Shown here: positions 1-8,968 of the stretch, in pieces
How the letters are laid out: each line of letters begins with the position of its first letter
Numbering within the stretch: position 1 is the first letter of the stretch
NCBI GenBank assembly: GCA_903884435.1
Contig: CAISEY010000066.1
Span: 1-46,237 of the forward strand
DNA from: an uncultured Hyphomicrobiales bacterium
Lineage (GTDB): Bacteria > Pseudomonadota > Alphaproteobacteria > Rhizobiales > Beijerinckiaceae
DNA: 46,237 nt
Reading direction: 5' to 3'
The notes under the pieces: model-generated
Seen by the model: the letters and a program-made list of their open reading frames with translations, nothing else
Database searches by the model: none
What the model was told of the DNA's origin: nothing
Program-made: the position numbers and the translations under genes

Positions 1-960
1 GGCAATTCCCTCGCGCTCTACAATCCGCCGACGCGCGTCGCCGAGGAATTCGCCATGATCGATTGCGTGTCGGGCGGCAGGCTGATCGCCGGCTTCCCCG
101 TGGGCACGCCGATGGACACGTGTTTCGCCTACGGGACGAATCCCAGCCAGTTGCGCCAGCGCTATCACGAGGCGCACGATCTCATCGTTCGCTCGTGGAC
201 CGAGGAGAAGCCCTTCGCCTTCAACGGTCGTTTCACCCAGCAGGCGCACGTCAACGTCTGGCCGCGGCCGGTCCAGAAGCCGCATCCGCCGATCTGGATT
301 CCCGGCGGCGGGTCCATCGAGACCTGGGAATGGTGTGTCGAGAACGACTATGTCTACTGCTACCTCTCCTATGGCGGTTACAAGATCGCCCAGGGCACGA
401 TGGAAGGCTTCTGGGACGTCGTCGACAAACATGGCAAGGAGCGCAATCCGTATCGCGCGGGCTTCCTGCAATTCGTCGGCGTGGCCGAAAGCCGCGACGA
501 GGCGATGGACCTCTACACCGAGCCCGCGGAGTATTTTTACGGGCGCTGCCAGCACATCGATCCGCGCTACGCCGGCCCGCCCGGCTACGTGACGGAGGCG
601 ACGCAACGGGCCGGCCTGCAGGGGCAGGTGACCCGGGTCGCCGACCGCTCGAAGCGGGTGCGCGCCACGGAGATGAAGGAAATCGTCGATCTTGGCTATG
701 TCGTCATCGGCAATCCGAACGACGTCGTCGAACAAATCCGCGAGGTCGCGCGCACGCTCAACGTCGGCCAGCTCATGCCGCTGCTGCATTTTGGCAACAT
801 GAGCAGGGAGGTCACGTTCCGCAACACCAGGCTGTTCGCCGAGAAAGTGATTCCCATGCTCAAGGGCCTGTTCAGCGAACACGAGGACCACTGGTGGCCA
901 AAGGCGATGGACGCTTCCTTGCGCGCGCCGATGCGTCCGCTCGCGCCGGTCGCGGAATGA
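1..960 (+). CDS. LLM-class flavin-dependent monooxygenase (5' end outside window)
   Basis: The reading frame is open from base 1, so the gene begins upstream; the ATG at 55 is internal, because the preceding codons (GNSLALYNPPTRVAEEFA) continue the family pattern. The protein matches the bacterial-luciferase-like, F420/FMN-dependent TIM-barrel family: a 'DCVSGGRLIAGFPVG' segment, then 'RYHEAHDLIVRSW' and 'VWPRPVQKPHPPIWIPGGGS', typical of the barrel core. Such enzymes use reduced flavin and O2 to oxidise small organic substrates. The substrate cannot be read from sequence. It heads a same-strand cluster with a hydrolase 37 bases downstream, which fits a catabolic pathway. Family call is firm; function is inferred. 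Confidence 0.88.
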   Translation, partial: GNSLALYNPPTRVAEEFAMIDCVSGGRLIAGFPVGTPMDTCFAYGTNPSQLRQRYHEAHDLIVRSWTEEKPFAFNGRFTQQAHVNVWPRPVQKPHPPIWIPGGGSIETWEWCVENDYVYCYLSYGGYKIAQGTMEGFWDVVDKHGKERNPYRAGFLQFVGVAESRDEAMDLYTEPAEYFYGRCQHIDPRYAGPPGYVTEATQRAGLQGQVTRVADRSKRVRATEMKEIVDLGYVVIGNPNDVVEQIREVARTLNVGQLMPLLHFGNMSREVTFRNTRLFAEKVIPMLKGLFSEHEDHWWPKAMDASLRAPMRPLAPVAE

Positions 961-997
961 GCGCGCCGGCTTTCGCCCCGAAATCCGGAGTTTTATC

Positions 998-1780
998 TTG
1001 AGCGAACCCGTCGCGACCTCCATCGATCTGGATGGCCATTCCCTGCGCGTGTGGAGCAAGGGCAGTGGTCCGAAAATCGGCTTTTTCGCCGGATGGGGAG
1101 GCCTGCCGCGATGGATTCCCTTTCTCGACGCGCTGGCGGAGAGTCGCACGGTGATCGTGCCCTCGCTTCCGGGTTTTCCAGGCGGCGGCAGGGCGCAGCT
1201 CGATCTTGACTCCCATCTCGACTGGGTTGTCGCGGCGCGGCGCATCTTCGTCGCGGCGGGGCTCGAGGGCGCCGATCTCGTGGGCTCCAGCGTTGGCGGG
1301 GGGCTCGCGGCGGAAATCGCGGCCCTGTGGCCGGACAGCGTGCGCGGACTCGCGCTGATTTCGCCGCTCGGCCTTTACAGGGACGACGAGCCCCCGGCCG
1401 ACGTTTTCGCGCGGCGCGCCGACGAATACGCGGGTCTTCTTTGCGTCGATCCCGACGCTTACCGCGCCCTCAAGGCCGCGCCGGACGACGTGGAGGCCGT
1501 CGAGTGGGAAATCGAGCAGGCGCGCGCCAGCGAGGCCGCCGCGCGGATGCTCTGGCCGATCGGCAACACGCGACTCGACCGGCGACTGCCGATGATCTCG
1601 CGGAAAACGCTGATCGTGCAGGGCGACGGGGACCGCGTCGTGCCGCGGTCCTATTCCGGCTACATCGCCGGGGCGATCGCCGGGGAGGCGAGGATCGAGA
1701 TCATCGCGGCCGCGGGTCATCTCGCCGAACTCGACAAGCCGCGCGACGTGGCGAAGGCCATCCTCGACTTCATGAACTAG
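998..1780 (+). CDS. alpha/beta-fold hydrolase
   Basis: 260 residues, starting with TTG at 998 behind a GGAG at 987-990. The catalytic triad is visible: nucleophile Ser98 in G-S-S-V-G (96-100), acid Asp212 in 'GDGDRVVP' and His241 in 'AAGHLAEL'. Length is normal for C-C bond or ester hydrolases of the fold. No signal peptide is present, so it is cytoplasmic. It lies between the flavin monooxygenase and the epimerase gene, suggesting that it hydrolyses an oxygenation product. It resembles meta-cleavage-product and carboxylesterase-like members, but the substrate is unknown. Confidence 0.88.
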   Translation: MSEPVATSIDLDGHSLRVWSKGSGPKIGFFAGWGGLPRWIPFLDALAESRTVIVPSLPGFPGGGRAQLDLDSHLDWVVAARRIFVAAGLEGADLVGSSVGGGLAAEIAALWPDSVRGLALISPLGLYRDDEPPADVFARRADEYAGLLCVDPDAYRALKAAPDDVEAVEWEIEQARASEAAARMLWPIGNTRLDRRLPMISRKTLIVQGDGDRVVPRSYSGYIAGAIAGEARIEIIAAAGHLAELDKPRDVAKAILDFMN

Positions 1781-1810
1781 TCCGGCGCGCCGGAGCAACG
1801 GGAGAGTAAC

Positions 1811-2764
1811 ATGACAACGCTCGTCACGGGCGCCGGCCTCGTCGGCACCTCCTTCGCCCGCCACGCGCTGAAACGCGGCGAGGACGTTGTTTTCTTCGAT
1901 CCGGAGCCGCGCGAGAGCTTCCTCCGCTTCAAGCTTGGCGACCGTGGTTACAGTTTCGTGCGAAAGGACGTGCGCGATCTCCCGGCGCTGATCGAGGCCA
2001 TTCAATCGAGCAAGGCGACGACGGTCGTGCACAGCGCCGGGCTGATTGGCGGGCGCGTGCAGCAATCGCTGGGGCTCGCCTTCGACATCAATGTCGGCGG
2101 CACGCGCAACGTGGCGGAGGCGGTGCGGCTGACTGGCGTGAAGCGCCTCGTGCATATCTCGACCTTCGGCGTCTACGACACGCGCCGCGAGGCGAAGGGG
2201 CCGATCACGGAGGATTTTCCGCGCGGCGCCGGGCGCGGCTATGGCAACTACAAGGGCGCCAAGGAACTTGTGCTCGAGGCTTACCAGCAACAATACAAGT
2301 TCGAATTGCTGATGCTGCGTCCGGCAAACGTCTATGGTTTCGGCCATTTTTTCGCCGGCTCGTCGGGCGGCATGAAAATGCAGGCGCTGTTGCAGGCGGG
2401 CGTCGATGGCGGCAAGGCGAAAATCCCGCTCGCCGAGACGATGGCCAACGAATATGTCTACGCCGACGACATGGGTCGGGCCGCGGACCTCGCCGCGACG
2501 GTGGCGCTGCCGAAGCAGACGATCTTCAACATCGGCAATGGCTACGTGTCGCCCTTCGTCGACGTGGTGAAGACCGTGAAGGAGATCGCGCCGGCGCTCG
2601 ACTACGAAATCGAAGCAGGCGATCCCCCGAACTCGAAGGCGTTTCCGCTGGATATTTCGGCGGCGAAAAAACATCTCGGCTGGGAGCCGAAATTCTCCCT
2701 GCGCGCCGGCTTCGAGGATTTTCTCGGCGAGCTGCAGCGCGCTCGCGCGGCGGGGTTGCTTTGA
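1811..2764 (+). CDS. NAD-dependent epimerase/dehydratase (extended SDR)
   Basis: 317 residues. The N-terminal Rossmann motif is TGAGLVG (6-12) and the catalytic pair is Tyr147/Lys151 in 'NYKGAK', the YxxxK signature of extended short-chain dehydrogenases. 'HISTFGVYD' around 115-123 carries the conserved Ser/Thr region, and 'LRPANVYG' is the usual substrate-lobe motif. Members oxidise or epimerise nucleotide sugars or reduce hydroxy-acyl substrates with NAD(P). There is no sugar-nucleotide neighbourhood here, so a catabolic dehydrogenase role is more likely. Start ATG 1811 has GGGAGAG just upstream. Its stop overlaps the next start. Confidence 0.87.
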   Translation: MTTLVTGAGLVGTSFARHALKRGEDVVFFDPEPRESFLRFKLGDRGYSFVRKDVRDLPALIEAIQSSKATTVVHSAGLIGGRVQQSLGLAFDINVGGTRNVAEAVRLTGVKRLVHISTFGVYDTRREAKGPITEDFPRGAGRGYGNYKGAKELVLEAYQQQYKFELLMLRPANVYGFGHFFAGSSGGMKMQALLQAGVDGGKAKIPLAETMANEYVYADDMGRAADLAATVALPKQTIFNIGNGYVSPFVDVVKTVKEIAPALDYEIEAGDPPNSKAFPLDISAAKKHLGWEPKFSLRAGFEDFLGELQRARAAGLL

Positions 2765-3867
2765 TGCTCATCATCGACAACAAGGCCGTCGAGCGCGTCC
2801 TCACGATGGAGATGACGCTGGAAGCGCTGGAGGAATCCTATCTGGCGCTGGCGCGGCGCGAGGCGGTGTGCCGTCCGCGCGTCGACATCCGCATTCCCAC
2901 CAGCGACCCCGCGAGGAACTATCAATGGGGCACGATGGAAGGCGGCTCCACCAGCGGCTATTTCGCCATCCGCATGAAGTCCGACATCAATTACGAGGAG
3001 ACGCGCCGCGGCGTCGTGACGCAGGAAAAATATTGCGTGAAGCCGGGCCTCTATTGCGGCCTGATTTTCCTCACCTCGACGGAAACCGGCGAGCCGCTCG
3101 CCTTCGTCAACGACGGGCACCTGCAACACATGCGCGTTGGCGGCGACGGCGGCATCGGCGTCAAGTACATGGCCCGAAAGGACGCAGAGGTCGTGGGCAT
3201 GATCGGCTCCGGCGGGATGGCGCGGACCCACATGCAGGCCTTCACGCGCGTTCGCAACATCAGGAAGCTCCAGGTGTTCAGCCCGACGCGCGCGAACCGC
3301 GAGGCCTTCGGGCGCGAAATGGCGGCGAAATACAACATCGAGGTCGAGGTTTGCGACGCGCCGGAGAAGGTCTATCGCGGCGCGCACATCGTCGCGGGCC
3401 TGACGGATTCCGCCATTCCCGTGCTCGATGGCGCGTGTCTCGAAAAGGGCGCGCACATCGTCAATATTGGCGGCAGCGGCGTGCCGGACGAAGCCAGCAT
3501 CGCGCGCGTCGATGTCTATTTGCGTTTCGGCGACACGCCGGCGCCCGTTGGCTATCCCGAGTTTCCCAACGACGCTGAACACATCGCCTGGGAGGCGCGG
3601 CCCGACGCGCCGAAATTCGGCGACGGGCGGAGCGGCAAGAAGGCGCATGGCGTGATGTTGCCGGACAGGCGCGTCACGCTGGCGGACATCGTCGGCGGCG
3701 CGAAGCCTGGCCGGACCTCGGACGACCAGATCACCTGGTCCGAACGCGGCAATCTCCAGGGCGCGCAGTTTTACGCGGTCGCGGGGCGCGTCTACGAGGC
3801 GGCGAAACGCGAAAAACTTGGCCGTGAAATTCCCACGGAATGGTTCCTTCAGGATATTCGCAACTGA
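2764..3867 (+). CDS. ornithine cyclodeaminase / mu-crystallin family protein
   Basis: 367 residues from ATG 2764, which overlaps the previous stop (TGATG), so the two genes are translationally coupled. The family signature is clear: the dinucleotide-binding loop GSGGMA at 148-153, followed by 'FSPTRANREAFG'; further on 'VNIGGSG' and an N-terminal half with 'FVNDGHLQHMRVGG'. Members include ornithine cyclodeaminase, alanine dehydrogenase and delta1-pyrroline-2-carboxylate reductase, all NAD(P)-dependent enzymes acting on imino or amino acids. The protein is slightly longer than typical OCD (about 320-350). Specific substrate unknown. It is the last gene of the first cluster. Confidence 0.85.
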   Translation: MLIIDNKAVERVLTMEMTLEALEESYLALARREAVCRPRVDIRIPTSDPARNYQWGTMEGGSTSGYFAIRMKSDINYEETRRGVVTQEKYCVKPGLYCGLIFLTSTETGEPLAFVNDGHLQHMRVGGDGGIGVKYMARKDAEVVGMIGSGGMARTHMQAFTRVRNIRKLQVFSPTRANREAFGREMAAKYNIEVEVCDAPEKVYRGAHIVAGLTDSAIPVLDGACLEKGAHIVNIGGSGVPDEASIARVDVYLRFGDTPAPVGYPEFPNDAEHIAWEARPDAPKFGDGRSGKKAHGVMLPDRRVTLADIVGGAKPGRTSDDQITWSERGNLQGAQFYAVAGRVYEAAKREKLGREIPTEWFLQDIRN

Positions 3868-3972
3868 GTATTTTCCGCCACTTTTCATCCACAGCCGCGC
3901 CTTGACCCTGTTCGGCGCGCCGCGCCAGATGCCGGCGTTCCGGGCCCCTGTCGGGCCCGATTCGGAGGCGTG

Positions 3973-6288
3973 ATGAAATCGGTCAATCAGCGTATCGCGG
4001 AAGAGCTTGGCGTTCGGGAACAGCAGGTGGCGGCGACTGTCGAACTCATCGACGGCGGCGCGACCGTGCCCTTCATCGCGCGCTATCGCAAGGAGGTCAC
4101 GGGCCAGCTCGACGACACGCAATTGCGCGCGCTCGACGAACGGCTGCGTTACCTGCGCGAACTCGACGATCGCCGCAACGCGATCCTCGATTCCATTCGC
4201 GAACAGGGCAAGCTCGACGCCGCCCTCGAAAAAACCCTCTATGACGCCGACACCAAGGCGCGGCTCGAGGATATTTATCTCCCCTTCAAGCCAAAGCGCC
4301 GCACGAAGGCGATGATCGCCATCGAGGCGGGCCTGCTGCCGCTCGCCGATCTTCTGTTTGGCGATCCCAAACGCGATCCACAGGCCGAGGCCGCGGCTTT
4401 CGTCAGCGAGGACAAGGGCGTGAAGACCGCCCAGGAAGCGCTCGACGGCGCCCGCGCCATTCTCGTGGAACGGTTTTCCGAGAACGCCGAACTCGTCGGC
4501 GCCCTGCGCGAGGAATACTGGAACCGCGGGCAGATGGTGTCGAAGGTTCGCAAGGGCAAGGAGACCGAGGGCGCGAAATTTTCCGATTATTTCGATCTCG
4601 CCCAGCCCTTTGGCAAGCTGAAGGGCCATCGCGTGCTCGCGCTGTTTCGCGGCGAGAAGGAGGAGTTTCTCGATCTCAAGCTCGAGGCCGAGCCCGAGGG
4701 CGACAGCAAGCCCGGCCAGCCCGGCGCCTACGAGCGCAAGATCGCCTTTCATGTCGGAGTCTCCGACCAGGGCCGCCCCGCCGACCGCTGGCTGATGGAT
4801 TGCGTGCGCTGGGCCTGGCGCACGCGGCTGCAAACGCAACTCGCGGTCGATTTGCGCCTGCGCCTGTGGAACATGGCCGAGGAAGAGGCCGTCAAGGTGT
4901 TCGCCGGCAATCTGCGCGATCTTCTGCTCGCGGCGCCAGCCGGCGCGCGCGCGACGCTCGGCCTCGACCCTGGTTTCCGCACCGGCGTCAAGGTCGCGGT
5001 CGTCGATCGCACCGGCAAGGTCGTGGCGACCTCGGTGATCTATCCGCACGAGCCGCAGCGGCGCTGGGACGAGTCGCTCAATGAACTCGCGCGCCTGTGC
5101 CGCGTCCACAAGGTCGAACTCATCGCCATCGGCAACGGCACCGCCTCGCGCGAGACGGACAAGCTCGCGACCGATCTCATCGCGAAGAACGCCGAGATGA
5201 AAATGACGAAAGTCATGGTGTCTGAGGCGGGCGCCTCGGTCTATTCGGCGTCGGAATTCGCGTCGAAGGAATTGCCCGAGCTCGACGTTTCGCTGCGCGG
5301 CGCGGTGTCGATCGCGCGGCGCTTGCAGGATCCGCTCGCCGAACTCGTCAAGATCGATCCGAAATCCATCGGCGTCGGCCAGTACCAGCACGACCTCACG
5401 GAGGGAAAGCTGTCGCGCTCGCTCGACGCGGTGGTTGAGGATTGCGTCAACGCGGTGGGCGTCGACGTCAACACCGCCTCCGCGCCGTTGCTGGCGCGCG
5501 TGTCGGGCGTTGGCGAATCACTCGCGCAGCAAATCGTGCTGCACCGCGATTCCAACGGTCCTTTCCGCAAGCGCGCCGCCTTGAAGGAGGTGCCGCGCCT
5601 CGGGCCGAAGGCGTTCGAATTGTGCGCGGGCTTCCTGCGCGTGCCCGGCGGCGAGGACCCGCTCGATTCCTCCGGCGTCCATCCGGAGGCCTATCCGGTC
5701 GTGCGGAAAATTCTGGAATTCACCAAAAGCGACATCAAGGCGGTGATCGGCAACAGCGCGACGCTGCGCAAGTTGCAGCCAAAACAGTTCGTCGACGAGA
5801 AATTCGGCGTGCCGACCGTCACGGACATTCTGAAGGAACTCGAAAAGCCTGGCCGCGATCCGCGCCCGGCCTTCAAGACAGCGGAGTTCAAGGAGGGCGT
5901 CGAGACGCTTAACGATCTGCGAGAAGGCATGATCCTCGAAGGCGTCGTCACCAATGTCGCGGCTTTCGGCGCCTTCGTCGACATCGGCGTGCATCAGGAC
6001 GGGCTGGTGCATGTGTCGGTCATGTCGAACACGTTCGTGAAGGACCCGCGCGCGGTGGCCAAGCCCGGCGACATCGTGAAGGTGAAGGTCATGGAGGTCG
6101 ACAAGGCGCGCAAGCGCATCGCCCTTTCGATGCGCATGTCGGACGAGCCCGGCAAGCAGCAGCGCCCCGGCGAGGCGCGCCCGGCGGCGCCAGGCCAGCA
6201 ACGGTTCATGCGCACGCCGGAGCCCGCGAAAAGCGCGGCGGGCGGCGCGCTCGCCGAGGCGCTGCGGCGCGCGCAGCAGGGGCGGTAG
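3973..6288 (+). CDS. tex: Tex-family RNA-binding transcription accessory protein
   Basis: 771 residues from ATG 3973, preferred over GTG 3970 because GGAGG at 3964-3968 is too close to the latter. Domains in order: N-terminal Tex helical domain ('[19 protein letters not shown]', then '[12 protein letters not shown]'), YqgF/RNase H-like fold starting at '[18 protein letters not shown]', helix-hairpin-helix segment around '[18 protein letters not shown]', and a C-terminal S1 domain ('[18 protein letters not shown]'). It is full length. Tex is a conserved cytoplasmic nucleic-acid-binding protein affecting transcription and RNA handling. It is the main housekeeping marker in this half of the window. 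Confidence 0.96.
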   Translation: MKSVNQRIAEELGVREQQVAATVELIDGGATVPFIARYRKEVTGQLDDTQLRALDERLRYLRELDDRRNAILDSIREQGKLDAALEKTLYDADTKARLEDIYLPFKPKRRTKAMIAIEAGLLPLADLLFGDPKRDPQAEAAAFVSEDKGVKTAQEALDGARAILVERFSENAELVGALREEYWNRGQMVSKVRKGKETEGAKFSDYFDLAQPFGKLKGHRVLALFRGEKEEFLDLKLEAEPEGDSKPGQPGAYERKIAFHVGVSDQGRPADRWLMDCVRWAWRTRLQTQLAVDLRLRLWNMAEEEAVKVFAGNLRDLLLAAPAGARATLGLDPGFRTGVKVAVVDRTGKVVATSVIYPHEPQRRWDESLNELARLCRVHKVELIAIGNGTASRETDKLATDLIAKNAEMKMTKVMVSEAGASVYSASEFASKELPELDVSLRGAVSIARRLQDPLAELVKIDPKSIGVGQYQHDLTEGKLSRSLDAVVEDCVNAVGVDVNTASAPLLARVSGVGESLAQQIVLHRDSNGPFRKRAALKEVPRLGPKAFELCAGFLRVPGGEDPLDSSGVHPEAYPVVRKILEFTKSDIKAVIGNSATLRKLQPKQFVDEKFGVPTVTDILKELEKPGRDPRPAFKTAEFKEGVETLNDLREGMILEGVVTNVAAFGAFVDIGVHQDGLVHVSVMSNTFVKDPRAVAKPGDIVKVKVMEVDKARKRIALSMRMSDEPGKQQRPGEARPAAPGQQRFMRTPEPAKSAAGGALAEALRRAQQGR

Positions 6289-6299
6289 GGGCAGGGCGG

Positions 6300-6340
6300 C
6301 TGGCAAGTCCTGTCTCACGGCGCGAGAGAGGGCTTGCCAG
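6300..6340 (+). terminator. long imperfect hairpin immediately after tex
   Basis: CTGGCAAG (6300-6307) pairs perfectly with CTTGCCAG (6333-6340). The pairing continues inward (T.G, C-G, C-G, T-A, one G.G mismatch, then TCTC with GAGA), giving about 16 pairs around a 7-base loop. It starts 11 bases after the tex stop. No T-run follows directly, but a second terminator lies 10 bases on. It could protect the 3' end or help termination. Confidence 0.55.
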
Positions 6341-6349
6341 GCACGTCAG

Positions 6350-6368
6350 GCCCCGCGCGGGGCGTTTT
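6350..6368 (+). terminator. rho-independent terminator of tex
   Basis: Five-base G+C stem GCCCC/GGGGC at 6350-6363 with GCGC loop, followed by GTTTT. It is the classic layout for an intrinsic terminator and lies 62 bases after the tex stop codon. Confidence 0.6.
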
Positions 6369-6468
6369 CCGGTGAGCGGCTGGCGTGCGCCAGTCGCTGT
6401 CCCGACAAGGATTGCGAACAGGCTGTGTTCGCCGTGCGTGTCCGATCGACATTTAATTTGCCGACAAA

Positions 6469-6503
6469 GTCAGACCAAAAGCGTTATGCGTCAGTTGTCT
6501 GAC
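6469..6503. repeat. 7-bp inverted repeat in AT-rich spacer
   Basis: GTCAGAC at 6469-6475 and GTCTGAC at 6497-6503 are perfect inverted copies 21 bases apart. They lie at the left edge of an AT-rich stretch that contrasts sharply with the surrounding DNA. They could be an operator or a hairpin; nothing shows which. Confidence 0.35.
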
Positions 6504-6581
6504 ATTTGATTTATTTTCATTCATATTCGCGTGAACAATACGATAAATTATAAATAATCAATCGAACTCTATCGAATGTAA

Positions 6582-6609
6582 TTGACAGATTTTATTTGTC
6601 GAGTACTAT
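6582..6609 (+). promoter_or_regulatory. sigma70-like promoter in AT-rich island
   Basis: TTGACA at 6582-6587 and TACTAT at 6604-6609 are separated by 16 bases, close to the housekeeping consensus. The region from about 6450 to 6640 is much richer in A+T than the rest of the window. The predicted start would be near 6616, about 55 bases before the small ORF at 6673. Confidence 0.45.
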
Positions 6610-6672
6610 TAAATTTCGGTAAGAATACGTCGCGATGAAAATAGACGGCGCCCGCTATGAAATGGAGGGCCC

Positions 6673-6843
6673 ATGCGTTTGTTTTTTTGCTGCTTTGGCG
6701 TTTTTTATGGCTACGCCGGGTGGGTGGACACGACCTTCATAAAGCCCTCGCAGCCCCCATCCCTGGAACAGGTTCTCGAGAACGGCGTGCCCGACTGGTT
6801 CGGCGCGACGGCGCGTTTCGCTCGGTTCGATCAAACGGATTAG
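6673..6843 (+). CDS. candidate small protein, 56 residues
   Basis: ATG at 6673 follows a GGAGG at 6664-6668 by the right spacing and ends at TAG 6841-6843. The product begins MRLFFCCFGVFYGYAGW, hydrophobic with two adjacent cysteines (possibly lipoprotein-like or membrane-inserting, although no clean lipobox is seen), then becomes soluble (PSQPPSLEQVLENGVPDW). With the promoter-like site upstream it has all the parts of a short gene. I do not recognise it. An overlapping 35-codon frame starting at 6634 is an alternative, so coding status needs comparative support. Confidence 0.35.
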   Translation: MRLFFCCFGVFYGYAGWVDTTFIKPSQPPSLEQVLENGVPDWFGATARFARFDQTD

Positions 6844-6988
6844 CGAGCGCGGAAAATTCAGTCGACGCGACTGAATTGCCGGTTTTGGCGCGGCCCGTTC
6901 CGGCGGGGTCGTCGTGGTTCGCCGCGCTCGCGGGCCTCACTCTGTCCCGCCTCTCCTCGACGCGCGCCCGGGGGCCGCGTTTTGCCCC

Positions 6989-8011
6989 TCACAATCCCCT
7001 GTAAACCAGCGCCGCCTTCGCCTTCTCCACCATCGCGGGCGGGGTCGCGTAGATTTTGCCGACCAGCGCCTGCAAGTCCTCGCCCGACACGGGCGTCACG
7101 TCGATTTTCAACCGCTCCGCCTCGGCCAGCAAATCCCTGTCGGCCAGTGCTCGCATGAAGGCGCGGCGCAGGGCGGCGAGCCGTTCGGGCGGGGTTTCGG
7201 GGGCCATGATAAAGGGCCTGCCGAAATCCTGCTGGCTGTAGATCAGCTCCATGATCTGGCGGTCTTCCGGCGTTTTCGCGAGATCGACGGTGCGTGGCGC
7301 GTCGATCTTCGGGTCGCCGCGCGCGTTGTCCTGGGTGAGGATGCGGAGAAAGCCCTTTTCCAGCCAGTCGGCGCGTTGCTGGCGCACGGCGGGCAGGCCC
7401 AGCCCGCAGATGCCGGAGACCTCGTTCTTTTCGATGGCGAGGAAAATCTCGCGCGAGCCGGGATAGCCGGAGACGATGCGGAACCTGTGGCCGAGCAGGT
7501 TGTTTTGCACCGCGGGCTGGTCGCGCGAGGAGCCGCCTTCGGCGCTCGCGCCGATGACGAGCTCGCGCGTCGCGAGGTCGGCGGCGGTTTTCACCGGCGC
7601 GTCGGCGCGCGCGTAACACATGTTGACTTCGCTGTTGGCGCTGCCGAGATATTTCAGCGTCGCCGGATCGTGTTTCACCTTTTCGCGCCCGCCGTAGAGC
7701 GGGTCCGTCACCGTGCCCGGAAGGACGATCGCCATCACCGTGCCGTCCTTCGCGGCGACGTTCGCGACATGCGCCGCGACGATGTTGCCGCCCGCGCCGG
7801 TCATGTTCGAGGGCACGATCACGGGATTGCCGGGGATGTATTTCGACACGTGCCGCGCGAGGAGGCGGCCATAGGTGTCGTAGCCGCCGCCGACGCTGCT
7901 GCCGATGTAAAGATTGATCGTCCTGCCCTTGTAGAAGGCCGCGATCGGGTCCTGGGCGGCGGCGGGGAGCGCGAAAGCGCAGGCGGCGAGCGCCGTGGCC
8001 GTGAGTTTCAT
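6989..8011 (-). CDS. TctC/Bug-family tripartite tricarboxylate transporter binding protein
   Basis: 340 residues, reading leftwards from ATG at 8011. A short signal peptide (MKLTATALAACAFALPAAA) is followed by the family motifs 'YKGRTINLYIGSSVGGGYD' and 'YGRLLARHVSKYIPGNP', then 'NMTGAGG', the usual ligand loop. These periplasmic proteins bind carboxylates and normally feed TctA/TctB membrane subunits; none is encoded here, so it is an orphan in this window. It follows the dioxygenase gene by only 10 bases and is probably co-transcribed with it, hinting that the ligand is the dioxygenase substrate or a relative. Confidence 0.88.
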   Translation of the reverse strand: MKLTATALAACAFALPAAAQDPIAAFYKGRTINLYIGSSVGGGYDTYGRLLARHVSKYIPGNPVIVPSNMTGAGGNIVAAHVANVAAKDGTVMAIVLPGTVTDPLYGGREKVKHDPATLKYLGSANSEVNMCYARADAPVKTAADLATRELVIGASAEGGSSRDQPAVQNNLLGHRFRIVSGYPGSREIFLAIEKNEVSGICGLGLPAVRQQRADWLEKGFLRILTQDNARGDPKIDAPRTVDLAKTPEDRQIMELIYSQQDFGRPFIMAPETPPERLAALRRAFMRALADRDLLAEAERLKIDVTPVSGEDLQALVGKIYATPPAMVEKAKAALVYRGL

Positions 8012-8021
8012 CGTCGCCGCC

Positions 8022-8894
8022 TCAGCCCGCGCGCGCGAATTCGCGCACCGTGGTGCGGCGCAGGTCGCGCACGTAGGTCATGTCCTCGAAGTCGGTGGCG
8101 CGGTGCATGGTGCAGCGGTTGTCCCAGATCGCCATGTCGCCGACGCTCCATCGATGCGAGTAAACGAACTCCGGCCGCGTGGCGAAAGCCATGAGTTCGT
8201 CGAGCAGCGCGCGGCCTTCCGCCTCCGGCCAGCCGACGATCCGCGAGACATGCGAGGCGATGTAGAGCGCGCGGCGTCCGGCGCGCGGGTTTTCACGAAC
8301 GAGCGGATGTTGCGCCGGCGGGCGCGCCACGAGTTCCTCCGGCGTCGGCCTGTAGCCGCCAAGCTGGCCGCGCGAACGCCAGATGGAATGTTCCGCGACG
8401 AGGCCCTCGCATTTCAGTTTCAGCGCGGCGGGCAGGGCGTCCCAGACCGCGCGGGTGTCGGTGAACTGCGTGTCGGCGCCGGAGGGCGGCACGATTTTGG
8501 CGTGCAGCATCGAATAGGTCGCGCCGGTTTGCCGAAAGGAGGAATCCGTGTGCCAGAGCGAATTGGCGATCCGGTATTGCCGGGCCGCGTCGTCCTCGCG
8601 CTGGAAGGATCCATCCGCGTGAACGTTGGTGATGGGGAACACCTCCGGCGGCAGTTTGTAGCGGCTCTCTCCGCGGTCGCCGCGCGCCGCGGGCGGCGGC
8701 TCCAGCACGCCGAACAGCCGCGTGAACGCGACCTGGTCTTCGGCCTCGATGTCCTGACCGGTCAGAACGATCACGCCATGTTCGTCCATGAGGTCCTCGA
8801 CGACGGCGCGCAGGGTTTCGTCCGGCTTTCCGGCGTCGAGACCTTCCACGCGCGCGCCAAACAGCGGGTGCAGGGACGTGACTTTGATGGGCAT
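8022..8894 (-). CDS. TauD/TfdA-family 2-oxoglutarate Fe(II) dioxygenase
   Basis: 290 residues from ATG 8894. The facial triad is visible: His115 and Asp117 in 'LWHTDSSF' and the distal His264 in 'NRCTMHRATDF'; the arginine pair in 'RDLRRTTV' near 279 would hold 2-oxoglutarate. The N-terminus 'IKVTSLHPLFGARVEGLD' is typical of the taurine / 2,4-D dioxygenase family. These cytoplasmic enzymes hydroxylate sulfonates, phenoxyacetates or other small acids. Length is normal. The tandem TctC-type gene suggests a carboxylate substrate. The exact substrate cannot be assigned. Confidence 0.9.
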   Translation of the reverse strand: MPIKVTSLHPLFGARVEGLDAGKPDETLRAVVEDLMDEHGVIVLTGQDIEAEDQVAFTRLFGVLEPPPAARGDRGESRYKLPPEVFPITNVHADGSFQREDDAARQYRIANSLWHTDSSFRQTGATYSMLHAKIVPPSGADTQFTDTRAVWDALPAALKLKCEGLVAEHSIWRSRGQLGGYRPTPEELVARPPAQHPLVRENPRAGRRALYIASHVSRIVGWPEAEGRALLDELMAFATRPEFVYSHRWSVGDMAIWDNRCTMHRATDFEDMTYVRDLRRTTVREFARAG

Positions 8895-8968
8895 GGGAGT
8901 CTCCGGCGTTGACGCTTCGCCGAAGGTAGCGCGCTCGGGGGGCGGCGCGCAAACGATGGAACGCCGCG

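Noticed and set aside
872-2674. 600-residue minus-strand frame opposite the first cluster
   Set aside because: It is an antisense frame kept open by GC-rich codon bias of the true genes; arginine- and histidine-rich without any family motif.
2602-5391. 929-residue minus-strand frame opposite the cyclodeaminase and tex
   Set aside because: Same GC-bias shadow; tex and the cyclodeaminase explain the region completely.
6657-7004. 115-codon plus-strand frame after tex
   Set aside because: It overlaps the better supported 56-codon ORF and runs into the TctC-type gene on the other strand; no ribosome site or family resemblance.
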